DNA of 48,560 bases from Flavobacteriales bacterium (GCA_020435335.1 JAGQZT010000016.1:1-48560); one strand, 5' to 3'. Counted from the first letter of the stretch, positions 1 to 8,870 are shown. The notes: generated from the sequence alone by a model not told the origin. Numbers and translations are program-made.

Positions 1-108
1 GGAGAAAGCATGGAGAAACAACGTCAGCTCATCAATGAAGCTTTTGAGAACTGGAAAGGAAGTCTCGACCAGTTGGACGATGTGTGCATTATAGGCGTTA
101 GGCTATGA
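1..108 (+). CDS. SpoIIE-type serine phosphatase, C-terminal tail (partial)
   Basis: An open frame enters from the left edge and ends with TGA at 106-108, giving 35 residues. The ending, WKG followed by QLDDVCIIGVRL, matches the C-terminus usual for Bacteroidota PP2C phosphatases of the SpoIIE/RsbU family (known pattern: WKG..EQ.DDV..IGV.). These enzymes remove phosphate from Ser/Thr of anti-sigma antagonists or SiaC-like proteins, and often carry TPR or GAF sensor domains upstream, which are outside this window. No catalytic metal-binding residue is visible in this fragment, so the call rests only on the tail. A 64-bp block containing its last seven codons plus stop is repeated downstream. 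Confidence 0.6.
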   Translation, partial: GESMEKQRQLINEAFENWKGSLDQLDDVCIIGVRL

Positions 109-149
109 TGCAGCCTGTGGTGAGCGAAGTTGAACCATGATTGGCGTGA
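86..149. repeat. 64-bp direct repeat, copy 1 (gene tail plus REP-like sequence)
   Basis: This block spans the last codons and stop of the partial phosphatase gene and about 40 nt after it. It matches 198..261 at nearly every position: three differences in the coding part and one near the right end. The noncoding part contains TGAGCGAAGT, which resembles the short palindromic intergenic repeats (CCCTGAGC..GTCGAAGGG type) seen in many bacterial genomes. Confidence 0.85.
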
Positions 150-197
150 AGGTATGAACGGAAATTACGCACAGTTTACCCTGAGTGTAACCGAAGG

Positions 198-261
198 GCA
201 TTATAGGTGTAAGACTATGATGCAGCCTGTGGTGAGCGAAGTTGAACCATGATTGGAGTGA
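198..261. repeat. 64-bp direct repeat, copy 2
   Basis: This is the second copy of 86..149. It still encodes I-I-G-V-R-L-stop in one frame (200..220), and the three differences from copy 1 inside that tail are all third-codon-position, synonymous changes. An upstream in-frame stop (188..190) leaves only a relic. A separate REP-like partial palindrome, CCCTGAGTGTAACCGAAGGG, lies immediately before it at 179..198. The stretch 262..310 shows nothing recognisable. Confidence 0.85.
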
Positions 262-310
262 GAATTTAGCTTTTCAAAAGAATGAGTATCACAGAATACA
301 AATGCTGAAT

Positions 311-2680
311 TTACTTCAACAATTCCAGGTAACTCTCGTAAATCTCCCCGTTTTCCAGCGTCAGAATGTAGAAATAGGTTCCGTCAGAAAGGTCTTTGGG
401 CGACCAGTCGTTCGCGTAATTATCCTGCTCGTATAGTAGTTTCCCCCAGCGGTTGTATACCTTCAGGTTGTTGCTGCCGAAGTACTCCAGATTTTCAAAA
501 ATGAGGTAATCGTTCAGGTTATCGCCGTTGGGCGTGATCACGTTAGGTAGGGTCAGTTCTGCCGGGATCACCTCAATGGTGGAACATAACGTGTCCTGAC
601 AACCCTCGGTGGTTTCCATGAAGAGGCACACTTCGTAAGTACCCGGCGTGGTGTAGGTGTGTGTCGGTGCCGGCTGCGAACTGTAAGAGCCGTCTCCGAA
701 TGTCCAGAACCAATTGCCGGAACCTCCGCCGTAGGTTGTACTGTTGTCGGTAAAGGTTACCGGGATGTTGGTGATCGTGGGGTTGGGGTCTGTTCCGAAA
801 TTGGCAACAGGGATCGGCACCGTGTTTACCGAAAAAGTGATGGTATCCGACAAACAACCGTTGTTGTCGGCATAAATGTCGTAGTCGGTTGAAGAAACTG
901 TCGTTCCGGTGTTGGTGATCGACTGGCTGACGGATCCTCCCGTACCGCTTCCGCCATTGCCGCTCCAGTTAATTGTGCTCGAAGGAATACAAGAGCTCAG
1001 TGTCGTTGAGAAGGTGTCACCCGAACACATGGTGATTGATGGCGGCGTGGCGGTGATGTCGGGAACCTGGGTAATGCTGATCGTTTTGGATGCAATGCCG
1101 GTTACCACATTCCCACAGGCATCCACCACGGTTGGAGCGGGAACGGTAATGCTGGTCGTCGTGTCGCAGATCGTCGGACAATTCGGGATTGTCAGGCTGA
1201 GGTTGTTGATGTTCGAAGCCGTGGAACAACCTGCTGGAGAACCTACGGTCAGGCTTCCGGTCATCCAGGGATGCGTAATGGTGAACGGCGGTACACCATA
1301 ACGGATGTATGTGGTAGCCGCAATATCACATTCGTCGGAGCATAAGCTCGTTGCCGAGGTGTTGAATACCGGGCCGAACCCTTCAACGGTATAACCCTCC
1401 ACATAAGCACTGAACGGATAAGCCCCGTTCGGATCGTGATAGATGTAGGTGTTGTTGCATCCCGAACCGCCAGCAGTTCTCGAAATGTGCATGGATAAGT
1501 AAAAGGTCTGGGCACTACAGGATTGCGGGATGCAGCAGGTAAGCGGACTCTTCAGGTTTGCTGCCGTGAGGTAAGCCGTTCCCGGTAAGGTTCCCGTTGA
1601 GCCGGTTGTGGTATAATTGCTTGTTGCTCCGCAACTGGTCTGAAAGAACATGGCTCCGTCGTTCATGATGGCTGTGGTGAACGGATCGGCATAATAACTG
1701 CCGCTTACGATCAGTCCGGTAACGGTAATTTGTGCCGGAATGGTTACCTGGATGCTGTCGGAACCCGAGTTCGGGCTGATGCATGATGGAATGTCCGGAC
1801 CGGTATAGGTCGACGTCGGACCGGTAACCAACGGATCGATCGTAATGGGATAGGATCGCCCCGGAGCATTGATCCAGGAATTCGGTAAGATGATCTGGAG
1901 TGTGTGAACACCGTTGGAGATCGATGTTTGATAAGCTGCAGTAATGTAGCTTCCTTTGGCGTCATAACACAAAGCACCCCGAATGCTGCCGAGCAGGTTC
2001 CCGGCCTCATCCTTGATCGTTAATCCGCCATGCCAGCCGTCCTGCTTCATGCTTCCTTTGCCATCGGGCTCAAGAATGGCTCCCTGAGGAAGAACGAGTT
2101 CCTCTTCCAGGATCAGACTCGCTGAGTTGGAGCTCAGCGCATTTTGCATCACATAATTGTATTTCAGAGAGTTGAAACGGAAGGTGAATTCCTTCGTCAG
2201 ACCGGGAATGTTGGTGGTCATGCTCAATGATTTGCCGTGTACACTGGCCTGTCCGGTTGTGATGGAAATGCCGTTGATCCGTGCATTACCCGAAAACCGC
2301 AGGTTGTCGTGATCGGGAGAGGTCAGTTCAACCGTTCCGTCATTCAGAACCGAAACGGGATTGGGTTGGTACATGGCACGGTATCCGTTGCCCGTAGCAA
2401 CAGGTTCCAGGTTCACCGGGACCAGTTTTCCTGCGGCGTTGTAGTAATTGAGCGGCTGTTTGCTGTAATGGATAATCACCCGGTTGTCAGGAGTTTTGTA
2501 AGAGCTGGAATAGACTTCACGCTTATCGGTCAGTTCCGTCCAGTTTTCCCGGTCACGAAAAAAATCCGGCTCTTCCTGATCCGCCTGCGGAATGGAAACA
2601 GAAAGCTGAGCCGTTAGCTGAAGAGAGGGTAAGGCCAGCAATACAGCCAGCAGGGCATGGGTAAGTCGTTTGTGTAGCAT
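311..2680 (-). CDS. PKD-domain surface protein with gliding-motility-type C-terminal domain
   Basis: This 789-residue secreted protein has an N-terminal signal peptide of about 25 residues ending TAQ. The middle is a long Ser/Thr/Gly-rich beta region without a named domain. A PKD domain with the FGDGSYSS motif and the THTYTTPGTYEV strand lies near residues 640-695. The C-terminal ~85 residues start with LPNVITPNGDNLNDYLIFEN and include VYNRWGKLLYE. They match the CHU_C / gliding motility-associated C-terminal domain, the type B sorting signal recognised by T9SS. The protein should therefore cross the outer membrane and be surface-attached or released. No enzyme motif is visible; adhesion or matrix function is an inference. 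It is monocistronic, with 67 bp separating it from comEC. Confidence 0.88.
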   Translation of the reverse strand: MLHKRLTHALLAVLLALPSLQLTAQLSVSIPQADQEEPDFFRDRENWTELTDKREVYSSSYKTPDNRVIIHYSKQPLNYYNAAGKLVPVNLEPVATGNGYRAMYQPNPVSVLNDGTVELTSPDHDNLRFSGNARINGISITTGQASVHGKSLSMTTNIPGLTKEFTFRFNSLKYNYVMQNALSSNSASLILEEELVLPQGAILEPDGKGSMKQDGWHGGLTIKDEAGNLLGSIRGALCYDAKGSYITAAYQTSISNGVHTLQIILPNSWINAPGRSYPITIDPLVTGPTSTYTGPDIPSCISPNSGSDSIQVTIPAQITVTGLIVSGSYYADPFTTAIMNDGAMFFQTSCGATSNYTTTGSTGTLPGTAYLTAANLKSPLTCCIPQSCSAQTFYLSMHISRTAGGSGCNNTYIYHDPNGAYPFSAYVEGYTVEGFGPVFNTSATSLCSDECDIAATTYIRYGVPPFTITHPWMTGSLTVGSPAGCSTASNINNLSLTIPNCPTICDTTTSITVPAPTVVDACGNVVTGIASKTISITQVPDITATPPSITMCSGDTFSTTLSSCIPSSTINWSGNGGSGTGGSVSQSITNTGTTVSSTDYDIYADNNGCLSDTITFSVNTVPIPVANFGTDPNPTITNIPVTFTDNSTTYGGGSGNWFWTFGDGSYSSQPAPTHTYTTPGTYEVCLFMETTEGCQDTLCSTIEVIPAELTLPNVITPNGDNLNDYLIFENLEYFGSNNLKVYNRWGKLLYEQDNYANDWSPKDLSDGTYFYILTLENGEIYESYLELLK

Positions 2681-2747
2681 AGGTGAAGTTTGTTAGCTAA
2701 AGTTAAAAAAAATTAACGAAAATTTCAATATTTAAAAGGATGAAAAG

Positions 2748-4883
2748 CTACAAATCAGCCTGAAAAGCGCCTTTTTCGGCCACATCCCACAACACAGCAT
2801 CCTGGGATTCCATCGTTTTTTTCCAGCGTTCACGGTGATAATTCGAATTGCTGGCATCAATCACAACGTATGGAGTCGTGAACATGCTCATGAGTGCTTC
2901 GGCATCGATGGGGGCATTTTTGGTGATGATGATGAGGTCGCATACCATTTTATGCCTGATTTCCCGGGCCTGGAAAGCCGGATCAATGATGACCACGCGG
3001 TAATCGTAGAATTGCAGGTAATTCCTTTTAAGAAATAGATGGGGGTTGTCTATCCTGATCAGGTTGGATAACCGGTGTTTGCCCGTTAAATGGCTCAGCT
3101 GCAGAAATTTTTCCTGCGCTACTCCTTGGTGGATCCAATTGTTTTCGGTGTGAAACAACAGTTTGCTGCGGTTGGTGGTTAGCTCCAGATCGGAAAACAG
3201 CACATTGTCCGTGCCATCGATAAAATTGAGGGCAGAATACCCGGGGATGTGATAGACCATGATGGTCTTTTGCTGATTGCGCTGGATGAGGTAGAAGAAG
3301 TGAGAAGCCAGGAAAATCAGCAGCGCGGTGCAGCCCATAAAGAAATAACGGAATTTCCGGTAAGCGATCAAAAGCAACATGGAACCGATTGCGAGATAGA
3401 TCAGCCAGGTATCGGTAGCCGTAAACCGGATCTGGTTTGAAACGGCATAGGGTAACCGGTCGATGGTCTGAACCGTTTCATTCAGCAATTTGATCAGGAA
3501 CTGAAGCCCTTGCCCTGAAATAGGACCTAGAACTGGAATGGCATGGAGGCAGATTGTCGCAATGCCAAAGCATAAGATGACCGTTGCCAGGGGAACAACG
3601 ATCAGGTTGGCTGCGATGAAGTAATTCGGGAACTGGTGGAAGTAATACAGCCCGAGAGGGAAAGTAGCCAGTTGAGCGGCTAAGGTAACCGCCGTAAGCG
3701 ACCAGATTTTCCGTAACGGCATCCACCGGAACTGAAACAGGTTGTTGATCCGGGGTTGGATCAGAACGATGCCCGATACGGCCAGGTAGGAGAGCTGGAA
3801 ACCCACATCCATCACCAAAAAGGGGTTGAAAATGAGCAGGAGAAAGGCAGAAGCCGCTAGCGTATTGAAAAAACCCGAATTCCGGTTGAGTGCCTTGGCG
3901 AGGATCACGAAACTGAACATGGTGGCAGCGCGCATCACGGAGGGAGATAATCCGGTGATCAGCGCATAGAACCACAGGATCAGAATCAGGATGCATCCCT
4001 TGATCCAACGCCCCTGTTTCCAATGATCCAAAAATACAAGGATCTTGCTGAAAATCAGAAAAATGATCCCAACATGCAATCCGGATACGGCCAGAACATG
4101 CATGGCTCCCGCACTGGAATAAGCCTGCTTCAGGTGGGCGTCCAGATTGTCCTTGTAACCCAGGATCAGCGCGGAAGCAACAGCCAGTTCATTGCCGTTC
4201 AGTCCCTGGTCCTCCAGTATCCCGATCAGGTGTTCCCGCAGAGCGGAAGCTACGTGGAAGATATTCAGGTTGGTTTCATGCCGGATCAGCTTCCAGTTCG
4301 TTGAACGCAGGTAAGTTTGCTGGTGAATCAGGTGGTAAGACAGGTATTTGCGGTAATCGAACTCATGGGGATTTTTCGGAGCGTCCACATGTTTCAGATC
4401 CGGTTCAAAAGACAGAACATCTCCCGGGATCAAAGTAGCGGAAAGGGAGTCTTTCTCGAGGTAAGCAATGATCGTTTCCCGGGTGGCAACCCACTGGTTT
4501 TGTTGGCGGAACCCCAGCAATTCGACCGTTAGCTTAACTGATCGTTCTTTCACAACCGGATTGCCTTTAACCTTTCCGATCAACAGGGCTTCATTCGACG
4601 ATTCGAAAAGGTTCAGTGAATTCCGGGAGGAATCATACTGTATACTGCTTAAAGAGGCTCCTGCAAACAAAAAACATCCGTAAAGTAATCCACCCATGAT
4701 CCAGCGGCGGGAATAACTTGTGTTGATGGATGAAACACGTAGCAACGCCAGGTATGCCAACAGGGATATCCCGAAAAAAGCCGGCATCCAACGGCCATGT
4801 GCTTCTGTGTTTACGGTTAACATGATTCCTGCAATAAAAGGGATCAATAAGCGTATTAATGGGATATTGTTTAAATTTATCAT
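2748..4883 (-). CDS. comEC: ComEC/Rec2-family DNA uptake channel protein
   Basis: A 711-residue polytopic inner-membrane protein. Residues ~1-190 contain two or three N-terminal membrane helices and a DUF4131-like soluble segment. The competence domain follows, with the family's ALILG and LAVSGLHVGI motifs near residues 240-275 and about eight more helices. In the family this forms the channel that passes single-stranded DNA into the cytoplasm. The last ~170 residues sit where a metallo-beta-lactamase domain is found in longer ComEC proteins, but no HxHxDH metal motif is visible, so this part looks degenerate. Short forms like this are usual in Bacteroidota. Only 27 bp separate its start from the divergent gene at 4911. 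Confidence 0.92.
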   Translation of the reverse strand: MINLNNIPLIRLLIPFIAGIMLTVNTEAHGRWMPAFFGISLLAYLALLRVSSINTSYSRRWIMGGLLYGCFLFAGASLSSIQYDSSRNSLNLFESSNEALLIGKVKGNPVVKERSVKLTVELLGFRQQNQWVATRETIIAYLEKDSLSATLIPGDVLSFEPDLKHVDAPKNPHEFDYRKYLSYHLIHQQTYLRSTNWKLIRHETNLNIFHVASALREHLIGILEDQGLNGNELAVASALILGYKDNLDAHLKQAYSSAGAMHVLAVSGLHVGIIFLIFSKILVFLDHWKQGRWIKGCILILILWFYALITGLSPSVMRAATMFSFVILAKALNRNSGFFNTLAASAFLLLIFNPFLVMDVGFQLSYLAVSGIVLIQPRINNLFQFRWMPLRKIWSLTAVTLAAQLATFPLGLYYFHQFPNYFIAANLIVVPLATVILCFGIATICLHAIPVLGPISGQGLQFLIKLLNETVQTIDRLPYAVSNQIRFTATDTWLIYLAIGSMLLLIAYRKFRYFFMGCTALLIFLASHFFYLIQRNQQKTIMVYHIPGYSALNFIDGTDNVLFSDLELTTNRSKLLFHTENNWIHQGVAQEKFLQLSHLTGKHRLSNLIRIDNPHLFLKRNYLQFYDYRVVIIDPAFQAREIRHKMVCDLIIITKNAPIDAEALMSMFTTPYVVIDASNSNYHRERWKKTMESQDAVLWDVAEKGAFQADL

Positions 4884-4910
4884 ACTTAATTACTCCAAAA
4901 TCCTTTTGTT

Positions 4911-5444
4911 ATGAAAAAAATGTTCCTGTTTTTGATCCTTTGTGCCACAACGTTTAGCGTCTTTTCCCAGGCCAGGGAAGAAGATGATTCGGGTTACCGA
5001 AAGGTTTACGCCATCATTCTTTCCAAGAATGGGGAGGTCAAACACATCATCAAGCAAGGAGAAGATATCAGTGCCGACATCGACGGTAAGAACGTAAACG
5101 GACGCTGGTTCTTTAAAGCGTATCCCGATATTGTAGAGATTGTGGATAGAAAAAACGAGGTAGTGGGTGAAATTGCGTTGAATCAGCAAGATCCGTTACA
5201 GATCAGTGTGCCGCAACCCAAGAGTGGAATGAGTGTTGGTATTGGTGTTGGCCCGGTATCTGTGTCCAACATGGGAGGCGGAATGCAATCGTTTAACATG
5301 GAAAAATGGAAGGCCGAAATCTCCGAACGGATGGAGACCAAAGAAGAAAAGCTCAAACGCGAGTATTACGAGCAAAAAGAGCAGGAGCGGCAAGCCAAAG
5401 AAGCAGCCAAAGCGGCCAAAAAAGCAGCAAAGAAATCCAAATGA
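4911..5444 (+). CDS. Small secreted protein with basic Ala/Lys-rich tail
   Basis: I do not recognise this 177-residue protein. It starts with a signal peptide (MKKMFLFLILCATTFSVFSQ). A compact region of about 75 residues follows, containing VYAIILSKNGEVKHIIKQG and NGRWFFKAYPD, which look like beta strands. Next comes a Gly/Met-rich stretch near 100-120. The final ~45 residues are highly charged and end in an Ala/Lys repeat, likely a coiled coil or flexible basic tail. It is divergent from comEC by 27 bp and ends directly against the convergent SpoIID-type gene with no spacer. Periplasmic or outer-membrane location is inferred from the signal peptide alone. Confidence 0.7.
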   Translation: MKKMFLFLILCATTFSVFSQAREEDDSGYRKVYAIILSKNGEVKHIIKQGEDISADIDGKNVNGRWFFKAYPDIVEIVDRKNEVVGEIALNQQDPLQISVPQPKSGMSVGIGVGPVSVSNMGGGMQSFNMEKWKAEISERMETKEEKLKREYYEQKEQERQAKEAAKAAKKAAKKSK

Positions 5445-6608
5445 TCAGAAATCGGCCTTAAAGAAAGCCAGCGATTCCAGGTTGATCATGTGCACATCTT
5501 CGTAATAATAATGGAGGATATCAATGTAGTTGTACCCCAGCTTCGCCATACGCATGGCTCCTTCCTGACACAAGCCCACACCATGGCCGAATCCGCGGCC
5601 TTTTAACGTGACATGACTTCCTTCATCTTCTACGTCGAACAGGGCTGACTTCAAGTTAAAATCCTGACGGATCTTAACAAAAGGGATTTTCACATCATCC
5701 TTCCAGTAAAATTGCTCACGGCCATTCTGGAAATACTCCACACTGCATTCACTGCTGAGCGCGTCTTCGCTGCAGTTATGCTGTTTGAGGTAGGCTTCCC
5801 AGTTGGTTTTGGAAATTGTTTTCGACCACACGGAATTGTTCTCGTTGAGGCAGAAGGTGTCTCTCACAGACCTTAAATAGTACAGGTCCTGTCGCCAGAC
5901 TTCTTCCGAATTGGCCGTAACTCCTCCGCAATTGGAGTAGAAGGTCGCCGTAATGAGGTTGATGTCACTATCCACGATCACGATGCCATTGGTTTCCAGG
6001 GAGGCCTCCCGGATCAGTAAAGATTTCGGCTTGCCGTGATAAGCCTGGCAATGTACCTTGTCGCAGAGGCTAAACCCTTCTGCCGTATGGCGGTCAATGT
6101 TTTTCAGCGCATAAGTCCGGCAGATGATCGCCTGCAGTTTGAAGTATTCCGGCGGTGGACTGCGTCCCACTTCCGACTCTACAACCCCTGAAATGTAATG
6201 ATCGATCTCGATGTTGTTGATCAACTGGAAGTAATTGTAGTAATTGTGGAGGTTTACAAAAAGGTTGTCTTCATACACCTTGATCTTGTTGTTGTAGGGG
6301 AGTTTGATTTTAAAGCTGTTTGTTCCTGAAATGCCGATGAAACGTACTTTCTTGAAGGTGCCATAATCTTTGTCGAGCGATTTGATCGAGATCTGGTTGT
6401 TCTTGAGAGAAACCTCCAGAATTTCCCCTTTGTCAATGTCCATGAGCTTACCATGTTCGGTGAAGATGCTGTAATTGCCTTCCTCCGGATGAAATACGAA
6501 GGAGGTAAGCTTGCTTGTATGTAGAATGCCGATATTCACCATTTCGGCCCTGACAGGCAGAAAGGACATGGAAAGGCATAGAATGAATATGAATTTCAGG
6601 CGTTGCAC
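5445..6608 (-). CDS. SpoIID/LytB-domain protein
   Basis: A 387-residue exported protein. The start is GTG at 6608; it gives a proper signal peptide (QRLKFIFILCLSMSFLPVRAE) and lies just after a good -7 box. The SpoIID signature is seen as GVVESEVGRSPPPEYFKLQA near residues 140-160 and GRGFGHGVGLCQEGAMRMA near 340-360. In Bacillus, SpoIID is a lytic transglycosylase that cuts denuded peptidoglycan; non-sporulating Bacteroidota carry homologues presumed to act on cell-wall glycan. The conserved Glu of VESEVG fits the proposed catalytic acid. The stop codon directly abuts the stop of the convergent 177-residue gene. Confidence 0.87.
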   Translation of the reverse strand: MQRLKFIFILCLSMSFLPVRAEMVNIGILHTSKLTSFVFHPEEGNYSIFTEHGKLMDIDKGEILEVSLKNNQISIKSLDKDYGTFKKVRFIGISGTNSFKIKLPYNNKIKVYEDNLFVNLHNYYNYFQLINNIEIDHYISGVVESEVGRSPPPEYFKLQAIICRTYALKNIDRHTAEGFSLCDKVHCQAYHGKPKSLLIREASLETNGIVIVDSDINLITATFYSNCGGVTANSEEVWRQDLYYLRSVRDTFCLNENNSVWSKTISKTNWEAYLKQHNCSEDALSSECSVEYFQNGREQFYWKDDVKIPFVKIRQDFNLKSALFDVEDEGSHVTLKGRGFGHGVGLCQEGAMRMAKLGYNYIDILHYYYEDVHMINLESLAFFKADF

Positions 6609-6612
6609 GTCA

Positions 6613-6620
6613 CAAAAATA
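6613..6620 (-). promoter_or_regulatory. -7 promoter box of SpoIID-type gene
   Basis: On the minus strand this reads TATTTTTG, a full match to the Bacteroidota TAnnTTTG box. It ends four bases before the GTG start at 6608, so the transcript would begin at or within a few bases of the start codon. A -33 element is only approximate (TTTA around 6641-6644). Confidence 0.5.
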
Positions 6621-6672
6621 TCAGAATAGTTTCCCTGATATAAACGGAAAAAGAACAGTTATTCACAGTGAT

Positions 6673-7785
6673 TTATGAATTACTCAGGTAGGCAACGATC
6701 TTTTCGGCTGTCCTTTTGGATGCACCATACCCTCCTAATTTGGCTGCCAGCTCGTTGTATTCTCGGAGCATCCGTTCTCGGTTTTTGGGTTCAATTAATT
6801 TTTTTAACTCATTGATTAAGTTATCTTTATTGAAGTCATATTGAATTAATTCTTTAACTACTTCCTTGTTCATGACCAGGTTCACCAAACTCGCGTAATC
6901 GACTTTCACGACCATCATGGCGATCTTGTAAAAAATGTAATCCACCTTATAACAAACTACCTGAGGTACTTTGAATAAAGCTGTTTCCAGAGCTGCTGTT
7001 CCGGATGCCACAATGGCCGCATGTGCATGTTGCAGGAGGTCGTACGTTTTGTTTTCCACAATGGAAATGTCGTGGTTCATAAACCGGTGATAAAAGCTGA
7101 GTGGTTGCGACGGAGCTCCGGCAATTACAAACTGATAATCCGGGAAGAATTCGGTGATGGAACTCATCAGGGAAAGCATTTTGCTGATTTCCTGTTTCCG
7201 GCTCCCCGGTAAGATGGCAATAATGGGTTTCTCGCTTAACTGATGGTTTTTCCGGAATGCTACCGGATCGGATTTCGGATGATCTCCGATGATATCCAGT
7301 AAAGGATGTCCTACATAATCGACAGGATAATCGAATTTGGCATAGAAATCTTCCTCAAAAGGCAGGATCACAAACATTTTGTCGACATAAGCCTTGATCT
7401 TGAAACCCCGTTTTTGGTTCCAGGCCCAGATTTTCGGAGAAATGTAATAATACACCCGGATGTTGTTTTCATGAGCCCATTTGGCCATCTTCATGTTAAA
7501 ACCCGGATAATCAACCAAGATCAGCACATCAGGATTGAACTTCAGGATGTCTTGCTTGCAGAACTTGATGTTGTTCAGGATGGTGCGCAGATTCAGGATC
7601 ACCTGCTCAAAACCCATAAATGCCATTTCTTTATAATGCTTTACCAAAGTCGCACCCTGCTGCTCCATCAAATCACCGCCAAAGCACCGGATGTCGGCAT
7701 CCGGATCGGCAAGCTTCAGCTCTTTAACGAGGTAGGAAGCTTGTAAGTCTCCTGAAGGTTCTCCTGCAATGATGTAGTACTTCAT
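6673..7785 (-). CDS. lpxB: Lipid-A-disaccharide synthase
   Basis: A 370-residue GT19 glycosyltransferase. It joins UDP-2,3-diacylglucosamine and lipid X to form the lipid A disaccharide at the inner membrane. The start chosen, at 7785, places the family motif YIIAGEPSGDLQAS at the extreme N-terminus; a longer frame adds 20 residues unlike the family. Further family segments are FDYPVDYVGHPLLD, IAILPGSRKQEI and IVASGTAALETAL. It is the last gene of the surE operon, 7 bp after the small membrane protein. Length and motifs are complete. Confidence 0.95.
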   Translation of the reverse strand: MKYYIIAGEPSGDLQASYLVKELKLADPDADIRCFGGDLMEQQGATLVKHYKEMAFMGFEQVILNLRTILNNIKFCKQDILKFNPDVLILVDYPGFNMKMAKWAHENNIRVYYYISPKIWAWNQKRGFKIKAYVDKMFVILPFEEDFYAKFDYPVDYVGHPLLDIIGDHPKSDPVAFRKNHQLSEKPIIAILPGSRKQEISKMLSLMSSITEFFPDYQFVIAGAPSQPLSFYHRFMNHDISIVENKTYDLLQHAHAAIVASGTAALETALFKVPQVVCYKVDYIFYKIAMMVVKVDYASLVNLVMNKEVVKELIQYDFNKDNLINELKKLIEPKNRERMLREYNELAAKLGGYGASKRTAEKIVAYLSNS

Positions 7786-7792
7786 AGTGGGG

Positions 7793-8092
7793 TTACATAA
7801 AGAACATGTAGTAAAGGTAAAAAGCGCCGTAAATGAGTGTGGCATAAATCACACCCCGGGCGGATTTGTCTTTCTTCAGCCAGTAGAAGATGAAGAATAC
7901 CCCCAGGTTGAAGAATAAACACCCCTTCAGGTTATTCAGAATGGGGCTGAACATGGGGTTTTCGATCAGATACATCAGGTCCAGATTGGAGTAATGTTGC
8001 AGGATGAAATGCATGGCTGTGATCGGAACGATCAGTCCCAGGATCAATCCTACCAGTGTGTGGTTCAAGTGTTTAAATCCTTCTTTATACAT
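7793..8092 (-). CDS. Small three-helix membrane protein between surE and lpxB
   Basis: A 99-residue protein with three predicted hydrophobic helices: about residues 12-32 (VGLILGLIVPITAMHFIL), 56-70 (CLFFNLGVFFIFYWL) and 80-98 (VIYATLIYGAFYLYYMFFM). A basic loop KKDKSAR lies between helices two and three. It overlaps the end of surE by 8 bp and stops 7 bp before lpxB, so all three are translated from one message. I know no name for it. The tight position next to a lipid A gene suggests an envelope role, but that is inference from context only. Confidence 0.8.
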   Translation of the reverse strand: MYKEGFKHLNHTLVGLILGLIVPITAMHFILQHYSNLDLMYLIENPMFSPILNNLKGCLFFNLGVFFIFYWLKKDKSARGVIYATLIYGAFYLYYMFFM

Positions 8093-8855
8093 GGGCCAGG
8101 TAATTGATGGTGTTTAATGTTTCGTAATCGGTGATGTCGGGCTGAACAGGAACGATGGAAACATAGCCGTTGTTCAATGCCCATTCGTCCGTATCCGTGC
8201 CGTCATCGTCAATCTCAAACTTGCCCGTTAGCCAGTAATAGGTTCTGCCCATCGGATCCGTGCGTTCGTCGTATTCTTCACGCCAGTTGCCTTTGGCCTG
8301 ACGGCAAACTTTACTGCCCAGGATCAGATCGTAGGGCAGGTTAGGGATATTAACGTTTAAACAGAGGGATTTATGGTGGTTTTGTTCCAGAATTGCTTGG
8401 ATGATTTTTCTGGCGTATGCCTGGGCAGCACTGAAATCAGCATCGATCGAATGATCAAGCAGGGAGAAACCGATCGAAGGAATATTCTCCAGGCTCCCTT
8501 CTACGGCTGCCGACATGGTTCCGGAGTAGATCACATTAATGGACGAGTTGGAACCGTGATTGATCCCGGAAACAACCAGATCGGGGAGGCGGGGCAGCAA
8601 CTTGTTAACCGCAATTTTTACACAATCTACAGGTGTGCCGCTGCAGGCATAGGCCGGAGTTCCGTCCACATCGGTTTTACGGACATGCAGGGTGGAGCTG
8701 ATGGTAATGGCATGCCCCATGCCGCTCTGTGGCTTGTCGGGAGCAACCACCACGGTTTCGGCAAACTCATTGGCGACTTCCAGTAAGGCTTTGATGCCGG
8801 GAGCCGTAATGCCGTCGTCGTTCACGACCAGAATTAACGGTTTCTTGATACTCAT
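8085..8855 (-). CDS. surE: 5'/3'-nucleotidase SurE
   Basis: A 256-residue cytosolic metal-dependent phosphatase that removes phosphate from nucleoside 5'- or 3'-monophosphates. The N-terminus has LVVNDDGITAPGI with the metal-binding Asp pair (residues 13-14). The conserved APDKPQSGMGHAIT, CSGTPVDCVK and SGINHGSN segments follow. The start at 8855 was preferred over a frame six codons longer because it places NDDG at the normal distance. It heads a three-gene operon with the small membrane protein and lpxB. Confidence 0.95.
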   Translation of the reverse strand: MSIKKPLILVVNDDGITAPGIKALLEVANEFAETVVVAPDKPQSGMGHAITISSTLHVRKTDVDGTPAYACSGTPVDCVKIAVNKLLPRLPDLVVSGINHGSNSSINVIYSGTMSAAVEGSLENIPSIGFSLLDHSIDADFSAAQAYARKIIQAILEQNHHKSLCLNVNIPNLPYDLILGSKVCRQAKGNWREEYDERTDPMGRTYYWLTGKFEIDDDGTDTDEWALNNGYVSIVPVQPDITDYETLNTINYLAHV

Positions 8856-8870
8856 GTAAAGGTTTTTTCG

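Noticed and set aside
909-1301. Plus-strand frame of about 130 codons opposite the PKD-domain gene
   Set aside because: It is a shadow of the GC-rich codon pattern of the minus-strand gene with no start signal or motif.
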